Shown here: piece by piece, positions 1-5,372 of the stretch
Layout of the letters: each line of letters begins with the position of its first letter
How positions within the stretch are numbered: position 1 is the first letter of the stretch
NCBI GenBank assembly: GCA_944376955.1
Contig: CALWEB010000110.1
Span: 1 to 7,176, forward strand
From: an uncultured Agathobaculum sp.
GTDB lineage: Bacteria > Bacillota > Clostridia > Oscillospirales > Butyricicoccaceae
Length of the DNA: 7,176 nucleotides
Direction of reading: 5' to 3'
The notes under the pieces: model-generated
The model's input: the letters and a program-made list of their open reading frames with translations, nothing else
The model's database searches: none
What the model was told of the DNA's origin: nothing
Position numbers and translations under genes: made by a program

Positions 1-2
1 GG

Positions 3-164
3 CTCTATTCGCTTTTGTCTGAGTTTGAGGCGAGGGTTTTGACGCTGTTTCTGGACGGATTATCCTATGAGGAGATGTCCGAAACATTGCAAAAACCGAT
101 CAAGTCTGTGGATAATGCCATCCAGCGCATTAAGCGGAAATCGGCAGCTATCAAACCCCAATAG
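3..164 (+). CDS. sigH: RNA polymerase sigma factor, SigH-like, C-terminal end (partial)
   Basis: The reading frame is open from the left edge and ends at TAG 162-164, giving the last 53 residues. They form sigma region 4: a helix beginning LSEFEARVLTLFLDGLSYEE, then a helix-turn-helix whose recognition helix reads KSVDNAIQRIKRK. The LSxxExxVLxLxLxGxSYxEIA...KSVDNAxQRxKRK pattern is typical of SigH (Spo0H), the sigma factor directing early sporulation and stationary-phase genes in Firmicutes; region 4 contacts the -35 promoter element. The start and regions 2-3 lie outside the window. It could be another sigma-70 member of the SigH/SigF-type group, but the SVDNA-QRIKRK ending favours SigH. No terminator hairpin is visible between its stop and the next gene, so some read-through into the zinc-ribbon gene is possible. 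Confidence 0.8.
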   Translation, partial: LYSLLSEFEARVLTLFLDGLSYEEMSETLQKPIKSVDNAIQRIKRKSAAIKPQ

Positions 165-167
165 GCG

Positions 168-199
168 TTGGCAGGCGGGAAGGCCTGTGCGCATATAAT
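168..199 (+). promoter_or_regulatory. Possible promoter of the zinc-ribbon gene
   Basis: A perfect TATAAT (194-199) lies 42 bp before the ATG at 242. The best -35-like word, TTGGCA at 168-173, is 20 bp upstream, longer than the optimal 17, so the -35 match is weak. Just downstream, at the expected transcription start, is a small dyad TTCCC-GA-GGGAA (206-217) that could be an operator or a 5' hairpin. This is inferred from sequence only. Confidence 0.35.
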
Positions 200-241
200 T
201 TCAGTTTCCCGAGGGAACGGTATCAAAGAGAGGTAAAAACC

Positions 242-520
242 ATGTACGAAGACAAGACTTTAGTATGCAAGGAATGTGGTAAGGAATTTGTGTTCACCGC
301 AGGCGAGCAGGAGTTCTATGCAGAGCGCGGCTTCCAGAATGAGCCCCAGCGCTGCAAGGCTTGCCGCGATGCGCGCAAGAACGCGGCCCGTGGACCGCGT
401 GAGTACTTCACCGCTACCTGTGCTGCTTGCGGCGGCGAGGCTCGCGTTCCGTTTGAACCCAAGTCTGACCGTCCGGTATATTGCAGCGAGTGCTTCGCAA
501 AGATGCGCGAGCAAGGCTGA
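242..520 (+). CDS. Small zinc-ribbon protein with two CxxC...CxxC modules
   Basis: A 92-residue soluble protein with no signal peptide or membrane segment. Two tandem four-cysteine knuckles are visible: C9-x2-C12 with C38-x2-C41, and C60-x2-C63 with C81-x2-C84. The first half (VCKECGKEFVFTAGEQEFYA..GF..EPQRCKACR) matches the zf-trcl 'probable zinc-ribbon' family. The second (CAACGGEARVPFEP...RPVYCSECF) is the CxxC..VPFxP...RPVYCxxCF knuckle found fused to it in Clostridia and other bacteria. Each four-cysteine set should bind one Zn. The biochemical role is unknown; nucleic-acid or protein binding is a guess. Some databases call relatives 'cytochrome C551', which is not supported because no CxxCH haem motif is present. 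The ATG follows a GAGAGG ribosome binding site (about 228-233). It sits downstream of the sigma factor gene and ends in its own terminator, so it is probably monocistronic. Confidence 0.85.
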   Translation: MYEDKTLVCKECGKEFVFTAGEQEFYAERGFQNEPQRCKACRDARKNAARGPREYFTATCAACGGEARVPFEPKSDRPVYCSECFAKMREQG

Positions 521-533
521 TCCATTGAATCGG

Positions 534-564
534 AAAGGTGCCCGGTTTTGCTGGGCACCTTTTG
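534..564 (+). terminator. Rho-independent terminator after the zinc-ribbon gene
   Basis: Arms AAAGGTGCCC (534-543) and GGGCACCTTT (553-562) form a perfect 10-bp stem with a 9-nt loop. The 3' arm runs into a short T-rich tail (TTTTGTATTTT). It begins 14 nt after the TGA. Confidence 0.9.
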
Positions 565-609
565 TATTTTCACAAAAGTGCAGGATGCTTTGATTTTTTT
601 CATTTGTGA

Positions 610-638
610 TTGAAATATGTATGTTTTTGCGGTATACT
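610..638 (+). promoter_or_regulatory. Sigma-A-type promoter of the DUF1858 gene
   Basis: TTGAAA (-35, 610-615), a 17-bp spacer and TATACT (-10, 633-638) lie 33 bp before the ATG at 671. The spacing and both hexamers fit the vegetative consensus well. An imperfect dyad TTTCA-N8-TGAAA (598-615) overlaps the -35 and might bind a regulator; this is speculative. Confidence 0.8.
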
Positions 639-670
639 GATAACAAACAAAAAATAGATGGAGGTCCAAT

Positions 671-871
671 ATGGCTGCGATTACGAAGAAGACCACGATT
701 GGCGAGGTTCTCAACCGCAATCTGGATACGGCAAAGTTTTTCATGGAAATCGGTATGCACTGCCTCGGCTGCCCCGCATCGCAGGGCGAGAGCATTGAGG
801 AGGCCTGCATGGTACACGGCACCAATGCAGACGAACTGGTTGCCAAGCTGAACGCCTTTTTGGGCGAGTAA
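671..871 (+). CDS. DUF1858 domain protein (hybrid-cluster-protein-associated redox disulfide family)
   Basis: A 66-residue soluble protein consisting of a single DUF1858 domain. It opens with KTTIGEVLNRNLDTAKFFMEIGMHCLGCPAS, the family signature in which a short helix precedes a CxxC pair (C31 and C34, HCLGCP). The acidic helix E-S-I-E-E-A follows, then the closing HG(T)NADELVAKLNAFL. In TIGR-style annotation this is the 'hybrid cluster protein-associated redox disulfide domain', seen in anaerobes alone or beside hybrid-cluster proteins; the CxxC pair suggests redox or metal chemistry, but the reaction is not established. No hybrid-cluster gene is present in this window. The start is set by a strong GGAGGT ribosome binding site (660-665). 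A dedicated promoter upstream and a terminator directly downstream indicate a single-gene transcript. Its length is normal for stand-alone members. Confidence 0.88.
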   Translation: MAAITKKTTIGEVLNRNLDTAKFFMEIGMHCLGCPASQGESIEEACMVHGTNADELVAKLNAFLGE

Positions 872-883
872 TGAGGAAAACCG

Positions 884-912
884 GAGCCGGCAAATGCCGG
901 CTCTGTTTTTTT
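884..912 (+). terminator. Rho-independent terminator after the DUF1858 gene
   Basis: Arms GAGCCGGC (884-891) and GCCGGCTC (896-903) make a perfect 8-bp GC-rich stem with an AAAT loop, followed by TGTTTTTTT (904-912). It is a near-ideal intrinsic terminator, 12 nt after the stop codon and only 10 nt before the trmK ATG. Confidence 0.92.
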
Positions 913-921
913 GGGTGAAGC

Positions 922-1611
922 ATGGAAAGTATGGTTTTAACACCGCGGCTGGCCTGTTTGGCCGCGCTTGTCCCGCAAGGGGCAAGACTGGCGGATATCG
1001 GTACGGATCACGGCAAACTGCCGGTGTCTTTACTGCTGGCAGGAAGAATTGCCGCGGCCATTGGATCGGATATTGGCGAAGGGCCGCTGGCACACGCGGC
1101 GCGCAATGCACAGGAGCATGGCGTTTCCTTATCGTTGCGGCTGGCTGCTGGATTGGATGCCGTGCAGCCGGAGGAATGCGACACGGTCAGTATCGCCGGC
1201 ATGGGCGGTCAGACCATCGCAGAGATCTTGGCAGCTGCGCCGTGGTGCGCGCATGGGCATCACCTGTTGCTGCTCCAGCCGATGACGATGGTGTATGAGC
1301 TGCGGCAATGGCTATGGGCAAACGGTTATGAGATAGAACGGGAAACATTGTGCAGGGAAGACCGGCGGCAGTACGTCGTGCTGTCTGTCCGGGGCGGTGC
1401 GGAGAAAAAGCAAGTGCCATTATGGAGGTGCGCTTTTTCGCCTGCACTGCTGCAAGCAGATGAGGCGAAGACCTATTTGCAGGCATTGCTGATGCGCGAG
1501 ACGCGCGCGCTGGACGGTATGGAACGGGCGAGCGCAATGGATGCTGCGCGTTTGGATATGCAGCGCCGTCTGGTTTTAGAAATCAAGCAGGCATTGGAGG
1601 GATTGCAATGA
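922..1611 (+). CDS. trmK: tRNA (adenine(22)-N1)-methyltransferase TrmK
   Basis: A 229-residue cytoplasmic SAM-dependent methyltransferase that places m1A at position 22 of certain tRNAs. Visible landmarks are the N-terminal LTPRLACLAALVPQGA; motif I ADIGTDHGKLP (24-34), which forms the SAM-binding loop; D50 in the SDIGEGPLAHA segment (motif II); and the catalytic-region IAGMGGQTIAEIL (91-103). LLLQPMT (116-122) and LRQWLWANGYEIERETL follow, then the family's C-terminal coiled region (about 165-229). Length matches the Bacillus family member (about 235). ATG 922 is the first in-frame start, since a TGA at 916-918 lies just before it; ATG 931 (Met4) is the alternative. Neither has a convincing ribosome binding site, which is odd given the strong sites of its neighbours. 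Its stop overlaps the next ATG (ATGA), implying translational coupling with the Nif3-family gene. Confidence 0.92.
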   Translation: MESMVLTPRLACLAALVPQGARLADIGTDHGKLPVSLLLAGRIAAAIGSDIGEGPLAHAARNAQEHGVSLSLRLAAGLDAVQPEECDTVSIAGMGGQTIAEILAAAPWCAHGHHLLLLQPMTMVYELRQWLWANGYEIERETLCREDRRQYVVLSVRGGAEKKQVPLWRCAFSPALLQADEAKTYLQALLMRETRALDGMERASAMDAARLDMQRRLVLEIKQALEGLQ

Positions 1612-2384
1612 GTACGGTACAGGAAATTCTGACGTTTCTGGAAGGTTTTGCGCCGCCTGAACTGGCGGAGCATTGGGATAATGTCGGTCTGCTGTGCGGC
1701 GACCGTAAGCAGCCGGTGACAGCGGTGCTGTGTGCGCTGGATATCACTGAGCAGGTCGTGGACGAAGCGGTGTCACGCGGTGCGCAACTGATTGTGGCAC
1801 ATCATCCGGCGATTTTCACTTCGGTCAGCCGTGTGACGACAGACGATGCGACCGGGCGTGTGCTGCGTGCGGCGATCCAGCATGATATTGCGCTGATTTG
1901 TATGCACACCAACGCGGACAGCACATGGGGTGGCGTCAATGACGCGTTGGCCGCTGCATTATTTTTGACAAATGTGGTCAACATGGAAGCAGGGGATAAC
2001 CGGATGCTGGGCCGTGTGGGCGACCTGCCGCGTGAAATGCAGCCGCAGGAGTTTGCTGTTTATGTAAAGGAGTGCCTGCGTGCGGGCGGAGTTCGTTTCT
2101 GCGACGGCGGTCATGCAATCCATCGTGTCGCGGTGGGCGGCGGCGCCTGTGGGAAAATGATGGATGATGCGCTTGCCAAGGGCGCGGACGCATTTGTCAT
2201 CGGCGATTGCAGCTATGATCTGATGCAGCGCGCGCAGTCGATCGGGCTGACACTGGTTGATGCGGGACATTTTCCAACAGAAAACCCGATTGCGGCAGTT
2301 TTTGCCGAGCAGATCGGCGGAGCATTTCCAAAGGTGCGGACGATGGTTTCCGAGCGCCATGCCGACTGCATCCAATTTGTTTAA
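1608..2384 (+). CDS. Nif3-like dinuclear metal centre protein (DUF34/YqfO family)
   Basis: A 258-residue protein of the NIF3/DUF34 family, which forms toroidal hexamers carrying two metal ions per subunit. The expected ligands are present: H65-H66 in VAHHPAIF, D104 in MHTNADS, and H221 and E225 in DAGHFPTE. Other conserved segments are EHWDNVGLLCGD (21-32), GGVNDALA (108-115) and GGGACGKMMDDALAKGADAFVIGD (177-200). The family's usual GDxKYH reads GDCSYD here. It is the short form: the PII-like insert found in the roughly 370-residue Bacillus YqfO is absent. The biochemical function of the family is unsettled; proposed roles include GTP cyclohydrolase-like activity and metal handling. The start is supported by GGAGG (1596-1600) within the trmK end and the 4-bp ATGA overlap. 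The trmK-Nif3 pairing is a widely conserved Firmicute arrangement. Confidence 0.92.
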   Translation: MSTVQEILTFLEGFAPPELAEHWDNVGLLCGDRKQPVTAVLCALDITEQVVDEAVSRGAQLIVAHHPAIFTSVSRVTTDDATGRVLRAAIQHDIALICMHTNADSTWGGVNDALAAALFLTNVVNMEAGDNRMLGRVGDLPREMQPQEFAVYVKECLRAGGVRFCDGGHAIHRVAVGGGACGKMMDDALAKGADAFVIGDCSYDLMQRAQSIGLTLVDAGHFPTENPIAAVFAEQIGGAFPKVRTMVSERHADCIQFV

Positions 2385-2396
2385 GGAAGGTTTAAC

Positions 2397-4172
2397 ATGC
2401 CATTAGATGCCATCTGCCTGGGGGCAGTGACCAATGAACTGAATGAGACGCTGGCAGGTTGCCGTGTGGAAAAGGTCTATCAGCCCGACCGCGATGAGAT
2501 TGTGCTGCAAACCAGAGGGCAGGGCGGTGCCAAGCGTTTGTTGATTTCGATTGCGGCCGGTGCAGCGCGGGTGCATTTCATTGATGCGGCGCGAGAGAAT
2601 CCGGCAGCGCCGCCGATGTTCTGCATGTTGCTGCGTAAGCATGTGCAGGGCGCGAAAATCGCGGCAATCATACAGCCGACGGTTGAACGAATGCTGATGA
2701 TTGAACTGGACACGACCGATGAAATGGGAGTGGCCTGCAAGAAGCACCTGATCTGTGAGTTGATGGGTAAGCACTCGAACGTGATTTTGTGCGGGGAAGA
2801 CCACCGTATCATTGACGCGATGCGTCGGATTGACGGCGATCTGTCCGGCAAGCGTCAGGTGCTGCCCGGCCTGTTTTACCGGATGCCGCCTGCACAGGAT
2901 AAGCATGATCCGTTTTCTTTGTCCGGTGCAGGATTGGCGGCTGCGGTCATGCAGGCGGATGGGGAGCAGCCGCTCGACCGGTTTCTGCTTAGCCAGCTTT
3001 TGGGTTTTTCACCGCTGCTGTGCCGTGAGCTGAGCTACCGCGCAACTGGTGACACCGCTGCCCGGATTGGCACCCTGTCAGCTGCACAGCGGGAGCGCTT
3101 GGGGCAAGTGTACGATGATTTCATGGCCTATGTGCAACAAAAACGCTGGAAGCCGTTTTTGCTGACCAAAGCAGAAAACGGTGCAGTATTTGATTTTACC
3201 TTTTTGCCGGTGACGCAGTATGAAGGGCTGATGACGGTTTCGACGGCGGACAGCTTTTCGGCGCTGCTCACTGCGTTTTATGAGAAAAAAGGAAAGGTCG
3301 AGCGCATGGCGCGCCGTTCGGCTGATCTGCATAAGACGGTTATCAATGCGCGTGACCGGCTGGCGCGCAAGCTGGCGGCGCAGCAGAAGGAACTCGATGC
3401 AACGCAGAACCGCGAGCAGTACAAGCGCATGGGCGATCTGATCACGGCCAACTTGTATCAGTTGGAAAAAGGCATGAACAAGGCAACTGTGGTGGATTAT
3501 TACACAGAGGGCTGCCCCGAGGTTGAGATCACGCTGGACGTGCGTCTGATGCCGCAGCAGAACGCGCAGCGGTATTTCAAACAGTATAACAAGGCCAAAA
3601 CCGCAGAAACCGTGCTCACGCAGCAGATTGAGCAGGGAAGGGCGGATTTGGAGTATCTGGAAAGTGTACTGGTTTCCCTGGGTGAGGCGGAAAGCGAACG
3701 CGACTTGTCCCAGCTGCGCGAGGAACTGACGCAGACGGGCATCCTGTCGAGCAAGCAGACACGCAATAAAAAGCTGCGTGCCAAGCCGGTGCAGGCAAAG
3801 CCCTTCCATTATCGTACAAGCGACGGATTTGATGTATTCGCCGGCAAGAACAACTTGCAAAACGACCTGCTCACGCTTAAGACGGCGCTTAAGAGTGATA
3901 TCTGGTTCCATACGCAAAAGATTCACGGATCACATGTGATCCTTGTGACGGATGGGCGGGAACCGACCAATCAGGCGATGACAGAGGCGGCCATGATCGC
4001 GGCTTATCATTCTAAAGCGCGGCAGTCGTCGCGGGTGCCGGTGGATTACACGCCGGTGCGTCAGGTGAAAAAACCGGCCGGGGCAAAGCCGGGCATGGTG
4101 ATCTATCACGTTTATCAGACGGCGTATGTAACGCCGGACGAAGCGGCGGTAGAAAAACTTCGTGTTGAATAA
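2397..4172 (+). CDS. rqcH: RqcH, ribosome quality control protein (NFACT / Fbp-type)
   Basis: A 591-residue NFACT protein, slightly longer than Bacillus RqcH (about 570). RqcH binds large ribosomal subunits blocked by a peptidyl-tRNA and recruits tRNA-Ala so that C-terminal alanine tails mark the chain for degradation. Older annotations call it fibronectin-binding protein A. The NFACT-N domain (about 1-220) includes MPLDAICLGAVTNELNETL, ENPAAPPMFCMLLRKH (67-82) and LICELMGKHSNVIL (118-131). A helix-hairpin-helix/coiled-coil region spans about 285-455, with long charged helices and EQYKRMGDLITANLY (340-354). NFACT-R runs from about 468 to 575, with DGFDVFAGKNNLQND, DIWFHTQKIHGSHVIL (501-516) and PGMVIYHVYQ. 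The tRNA-contact pair that is Asp97-Arg98 in Bacillus reads E97-R98. AAGGAAGG (2383-2390) precedes the ATG, 12 nt after the Nif3-family stop, so it is very likely co-transcribed with trmK. Confidence 0.95.
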   Translation: MPLDAICLGAVTNELNETLAGCRVEKVYQPDRDEIVLQTRGQGGAKRLLISIAAGAARVHFIDAARENPAAPPMFCMLLRKHVQGAKIAAIIQPTVERMLMIELDTTDEMGVACKKHLICELMGKHSNVILCGEDHRIIDAMRRIDGDLSGKRQVLPGLFYRMPPAQDKHDPFSLSGAGLAAAVMQADGEQPLDRFLLSQLLGFSPLLCRELSYRATGDTAARIGTLSAAQRERLGQVYDDFMAYVQQKRWKPFLLTKAENGAVFDFTFLPVTQYEGLMTVSTADSFSALLTAFYEKKGKVERMARRSADLHKTVINARDRLARKLAAQQKELDATQNREQYKRMGDLITANLYQLEKGMNKATVVDYYTEGCPEVEITLDVRLMPQQNAQRYFKQYNKAKTAETVLTQQIEQGRADLEYLESVLVSLGEAESERDLSQLREELTQTGILSSKQTRNKKLRAKPVQAKPFHYRTSDGFDVFAGKNNLQNDLLTLKTALKSDIWFHTQKIHGSHVILVTDGREPTNQAMTEAAMIAAYHSKARQSSRVPVDYTPVRQVKKPAGAKPGMVIYHVYQTAYVTPDEAAVEKLRVE

Positions 4173-4177
4173 ACGGG

Positions 4178-4214
4178 AAAGTGGCGTGCCTTTTTAAAAG
4201 GCACGCCACTTTTG
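4178..4214. terminator. Bidirectional terminator between rqcH and the SLH gene
   Basis: Arms GTGGCGTGCC (4181-4190) and GGCACGCCAC (4200-4209) are perfectly complementary. They extend inward through TTTT/AAAA and outward through AAA (4178-4180)/TTT (4210-4212), around a centre at 4195. T-runs follow the stem on both strands, so it can end the rqcH transcript (stop at 4172) and the convergent SLH transcript (stop at 4228). Confidence 0.92.
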
Positions 4215-4227
4215 ATATAGGAGCGGT

Positions 4228-5169
4228 TCATTCCTGCATCAGGCACATGGTGCGGTATAGCATTTCGCAGGCATCCTGCCGTGTGATCGGGTCGTTTTCC
4301 CCCTGCATGGTGGTGAGAGGGGACAGGACATCTAGACGGTCTAGGCTGCTGATGGCGCTGCGTGCCCAATCCATATCACTATGACTGTCGGCCAACGTGT
4401 ATTGCAGCCCATCCATGGTTTCGGTTAGCAGGTTGTTGACAATGACGCTGGCTTCAGCCAGCGTGATCGGGTTCTGCCCGCGGATCTCGGCCAGCCCACC
4501 GGTAGTCAGATAACCGTTTACCAGTCCGTTAGCGGCAGCTGTGCTGACAAAAGGCTTTGCCCATGCGGATAAACCGGCATCATCGGCAAAATCGGTCTGT
4601 TCGGTAGGTTCGATTGGGAGTTCGGCAATGGAAGCCGCCATGGCAATGAACTCACTTCTGGTTACCGTTTGTGTGGGACGGAAAAAGGAGCAGCCGCCAA
4701 TGCTTTCACCGGTCATGATGCCGTTTTCCGCAAGGCAGATGGCGGCGTAATGGGCGGGGTTGCCAGACATATCCGAATACGTCACACCCGTACGGTTTTT
4801 GCGCACATTGATGGTAATGCTGGCTGCTTGCGCGGTGTTTCCTTCCGCATCTACTGCGGTATAAGAAAAGCGCTCCTTACCTGCTTTTGCGCTCGGGGAA
4901 TAGCAAAGTACATTGCCTTGGATCTGTGCGGTGCCGAAACGAGGCTCCTCGGTGAGCTGGTACAAGACAATATCATTGTCCGTGTCCATTGCTTGCAATT
5001 CCACTTCAATCGGGATTTCAACATATGTTTCGGCCTGGATGGGCTGCACCATCGGGACATTTCCGACAGCCAACGCGGTAGACAGGCTGGAGGCCAAGGC
5101 TGCGGCCAGGAACAACACCGTCACAGGGAGCAAAATAGCAGCAGTCAACAGCTTTTTATCCGTTTTCAA
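4228..5169 (-). CDS. Exported protein with Ig/cadherin-like domain and three SLH repeats
   Basis: A 313-residue envelope protein, not assignable to a named gene. Residues 1-36 are a basic start plus a long hydrophobic stretch (signal peptide or anchor); ALA|V at 32-35 is a possible signal peptidase I site. Residues about 42-122 resemble a cadherin-like/Big_9 domain (AMDTDNDI, then EPRFGTAQIQGNVLCYSP, FSYTAVDAEGN). Residues 128-313 hold three S-layer homology repeats, each with the hallmark TRAE-like tetrad: TRSE 170-173, TLAE 236-239 and TRQD 296-299, the last two degenerate. SLH repeats usually bind pyruvylated secondary cell-wall polymers; whether this three-repeat set does is inferred. The start codon is TTG (complement of 5167-5169), supported by AAAGGGTG (complement of 5178-5185) 8 nt upstream. 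A weak promoter may be TTGGTT (complement of 5218-5223) with TAGAAA (5195-5200). It is transcribed alone, convergent with rqcH and divergent from guaA. Confidence 0.87.
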   Translation of the reverse strand: MKTDKKLLTAAILLPVTVLFLAAALASSLSTALAVGNVPMVQPIQAETYVEIPIEVELQAMDTDNDIVLYQLTEEPRFGTAQIQGNVLCYSPSAKAGKERFSYTAVDAEGNTAQAASITINVRKNRTGVTYSDMSGNPAHYAAICLAENGIMTGESIGGCSFFRPTQTVTRSEFIAMAASIAELPIEPTEQTDFADDAGLSAWAKPFVSTAAANGLVNGYLTTGGLAEIRGQNPITLAEASVIVNNLLTETMDGLQYTLADSHSDMDWARSAISSLDRLDVLSPLTTMQGENDPITRQDACEMLYRTMCLMQE

Positions 5170-5202
5170 GCTCGTTCACCCTTTTCAAACAGTTTTTCTA
5201 AT

Positions 5203-5215
5203 GTGCAGTATGCAC
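5203..5215. promoter_or_regulatory. Short dyad GTGCA-GTA-TGCAC, possible operator
   Basis: A perfect 5-bp inverted repeat with a 3-bp centre in the SLH/guaA intergenic region. It would fall inside the 17-bp spacer of the weak candidate SLH promoter (5195-5223), a position where a bound repressor would block transcription. The binding protein is unknown. Confidence 0.3.
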
Positions 5216-5227
5216 CAAACCAACGGG

Positions 5228-5241
5228 TTTTATGCATAAAA
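5228..5241. promoter_or_regulatory. Perfect 14-bp palindrome TTTTATGCATAAAA
   Basis: Both 7-bp half-sites match exactly, centred at 5234/5235, between the divergent SLH and guaA genes. It is too AT-rich and loop-less to be a terminator hairpin and looks more like a homodimer binding site. It lies just upstream of the candidate SLH promoter and 65 bp upstream of the guaA -35. Confidence 0.4.
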
Positions 5242-5305
5242 TTGCCAGAGTATAAAAAGGAGGATCGGAAGATTCGTGGAAAGATGGAAAATCATACGAA
5301 AATAC

Positions 5306-5334
5306 TTGCCGAAACCGCTGGAATGTGGCATAAT
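5306..5334 (+). promoter_or_regulatory. guaA promoter
   Basis: TTGCCG (-35, 5306-5311), a 17-bp spacer and CATAAT (-10, 5329-5334), with TGG immediately before the -10 as an extended element. Initiation near 5341 would leave a leader of about 32 nt, too short for a purine riboswitch. Confidence 0.7.
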
Positions 5335-5372
5335 TTTAAGCAGGAAAGCATGTGAGAGAAAGGAGAAAAACG

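Noticed and set aside
260..1111. Minus-strand open frame of 283 codons opposite the zinc-ribbon, DUF1858 and trmK genes
   Set aside because: It spans three well-supported plus-strand genes and two terminators, with no recognisable domain; it is an antisense shadow.
3078..3926. Minus-strand open frame of 282 codons inside rqcH
   Set aside because: It is wholly antisense to conserved RqcH coding sequence and resembles no family.
5352..5372. Upstream GTG start for guaA adding seven residues
   Set aside because: The extension would be encoded by the ribosome binding site itself (AAAGGAG 5359-5365). ATG 5373 has ideal spacing to that site.
5170..5372. Purine riboswitch or PurBox upstream of guaA
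   Set aside because: No purine-aptamer core sequence or paired P1-P3 stems are visible, and the leader from the predicted promoter is only about 32 nt. A CCGAA word at the -35 is too short to call a PurBox.
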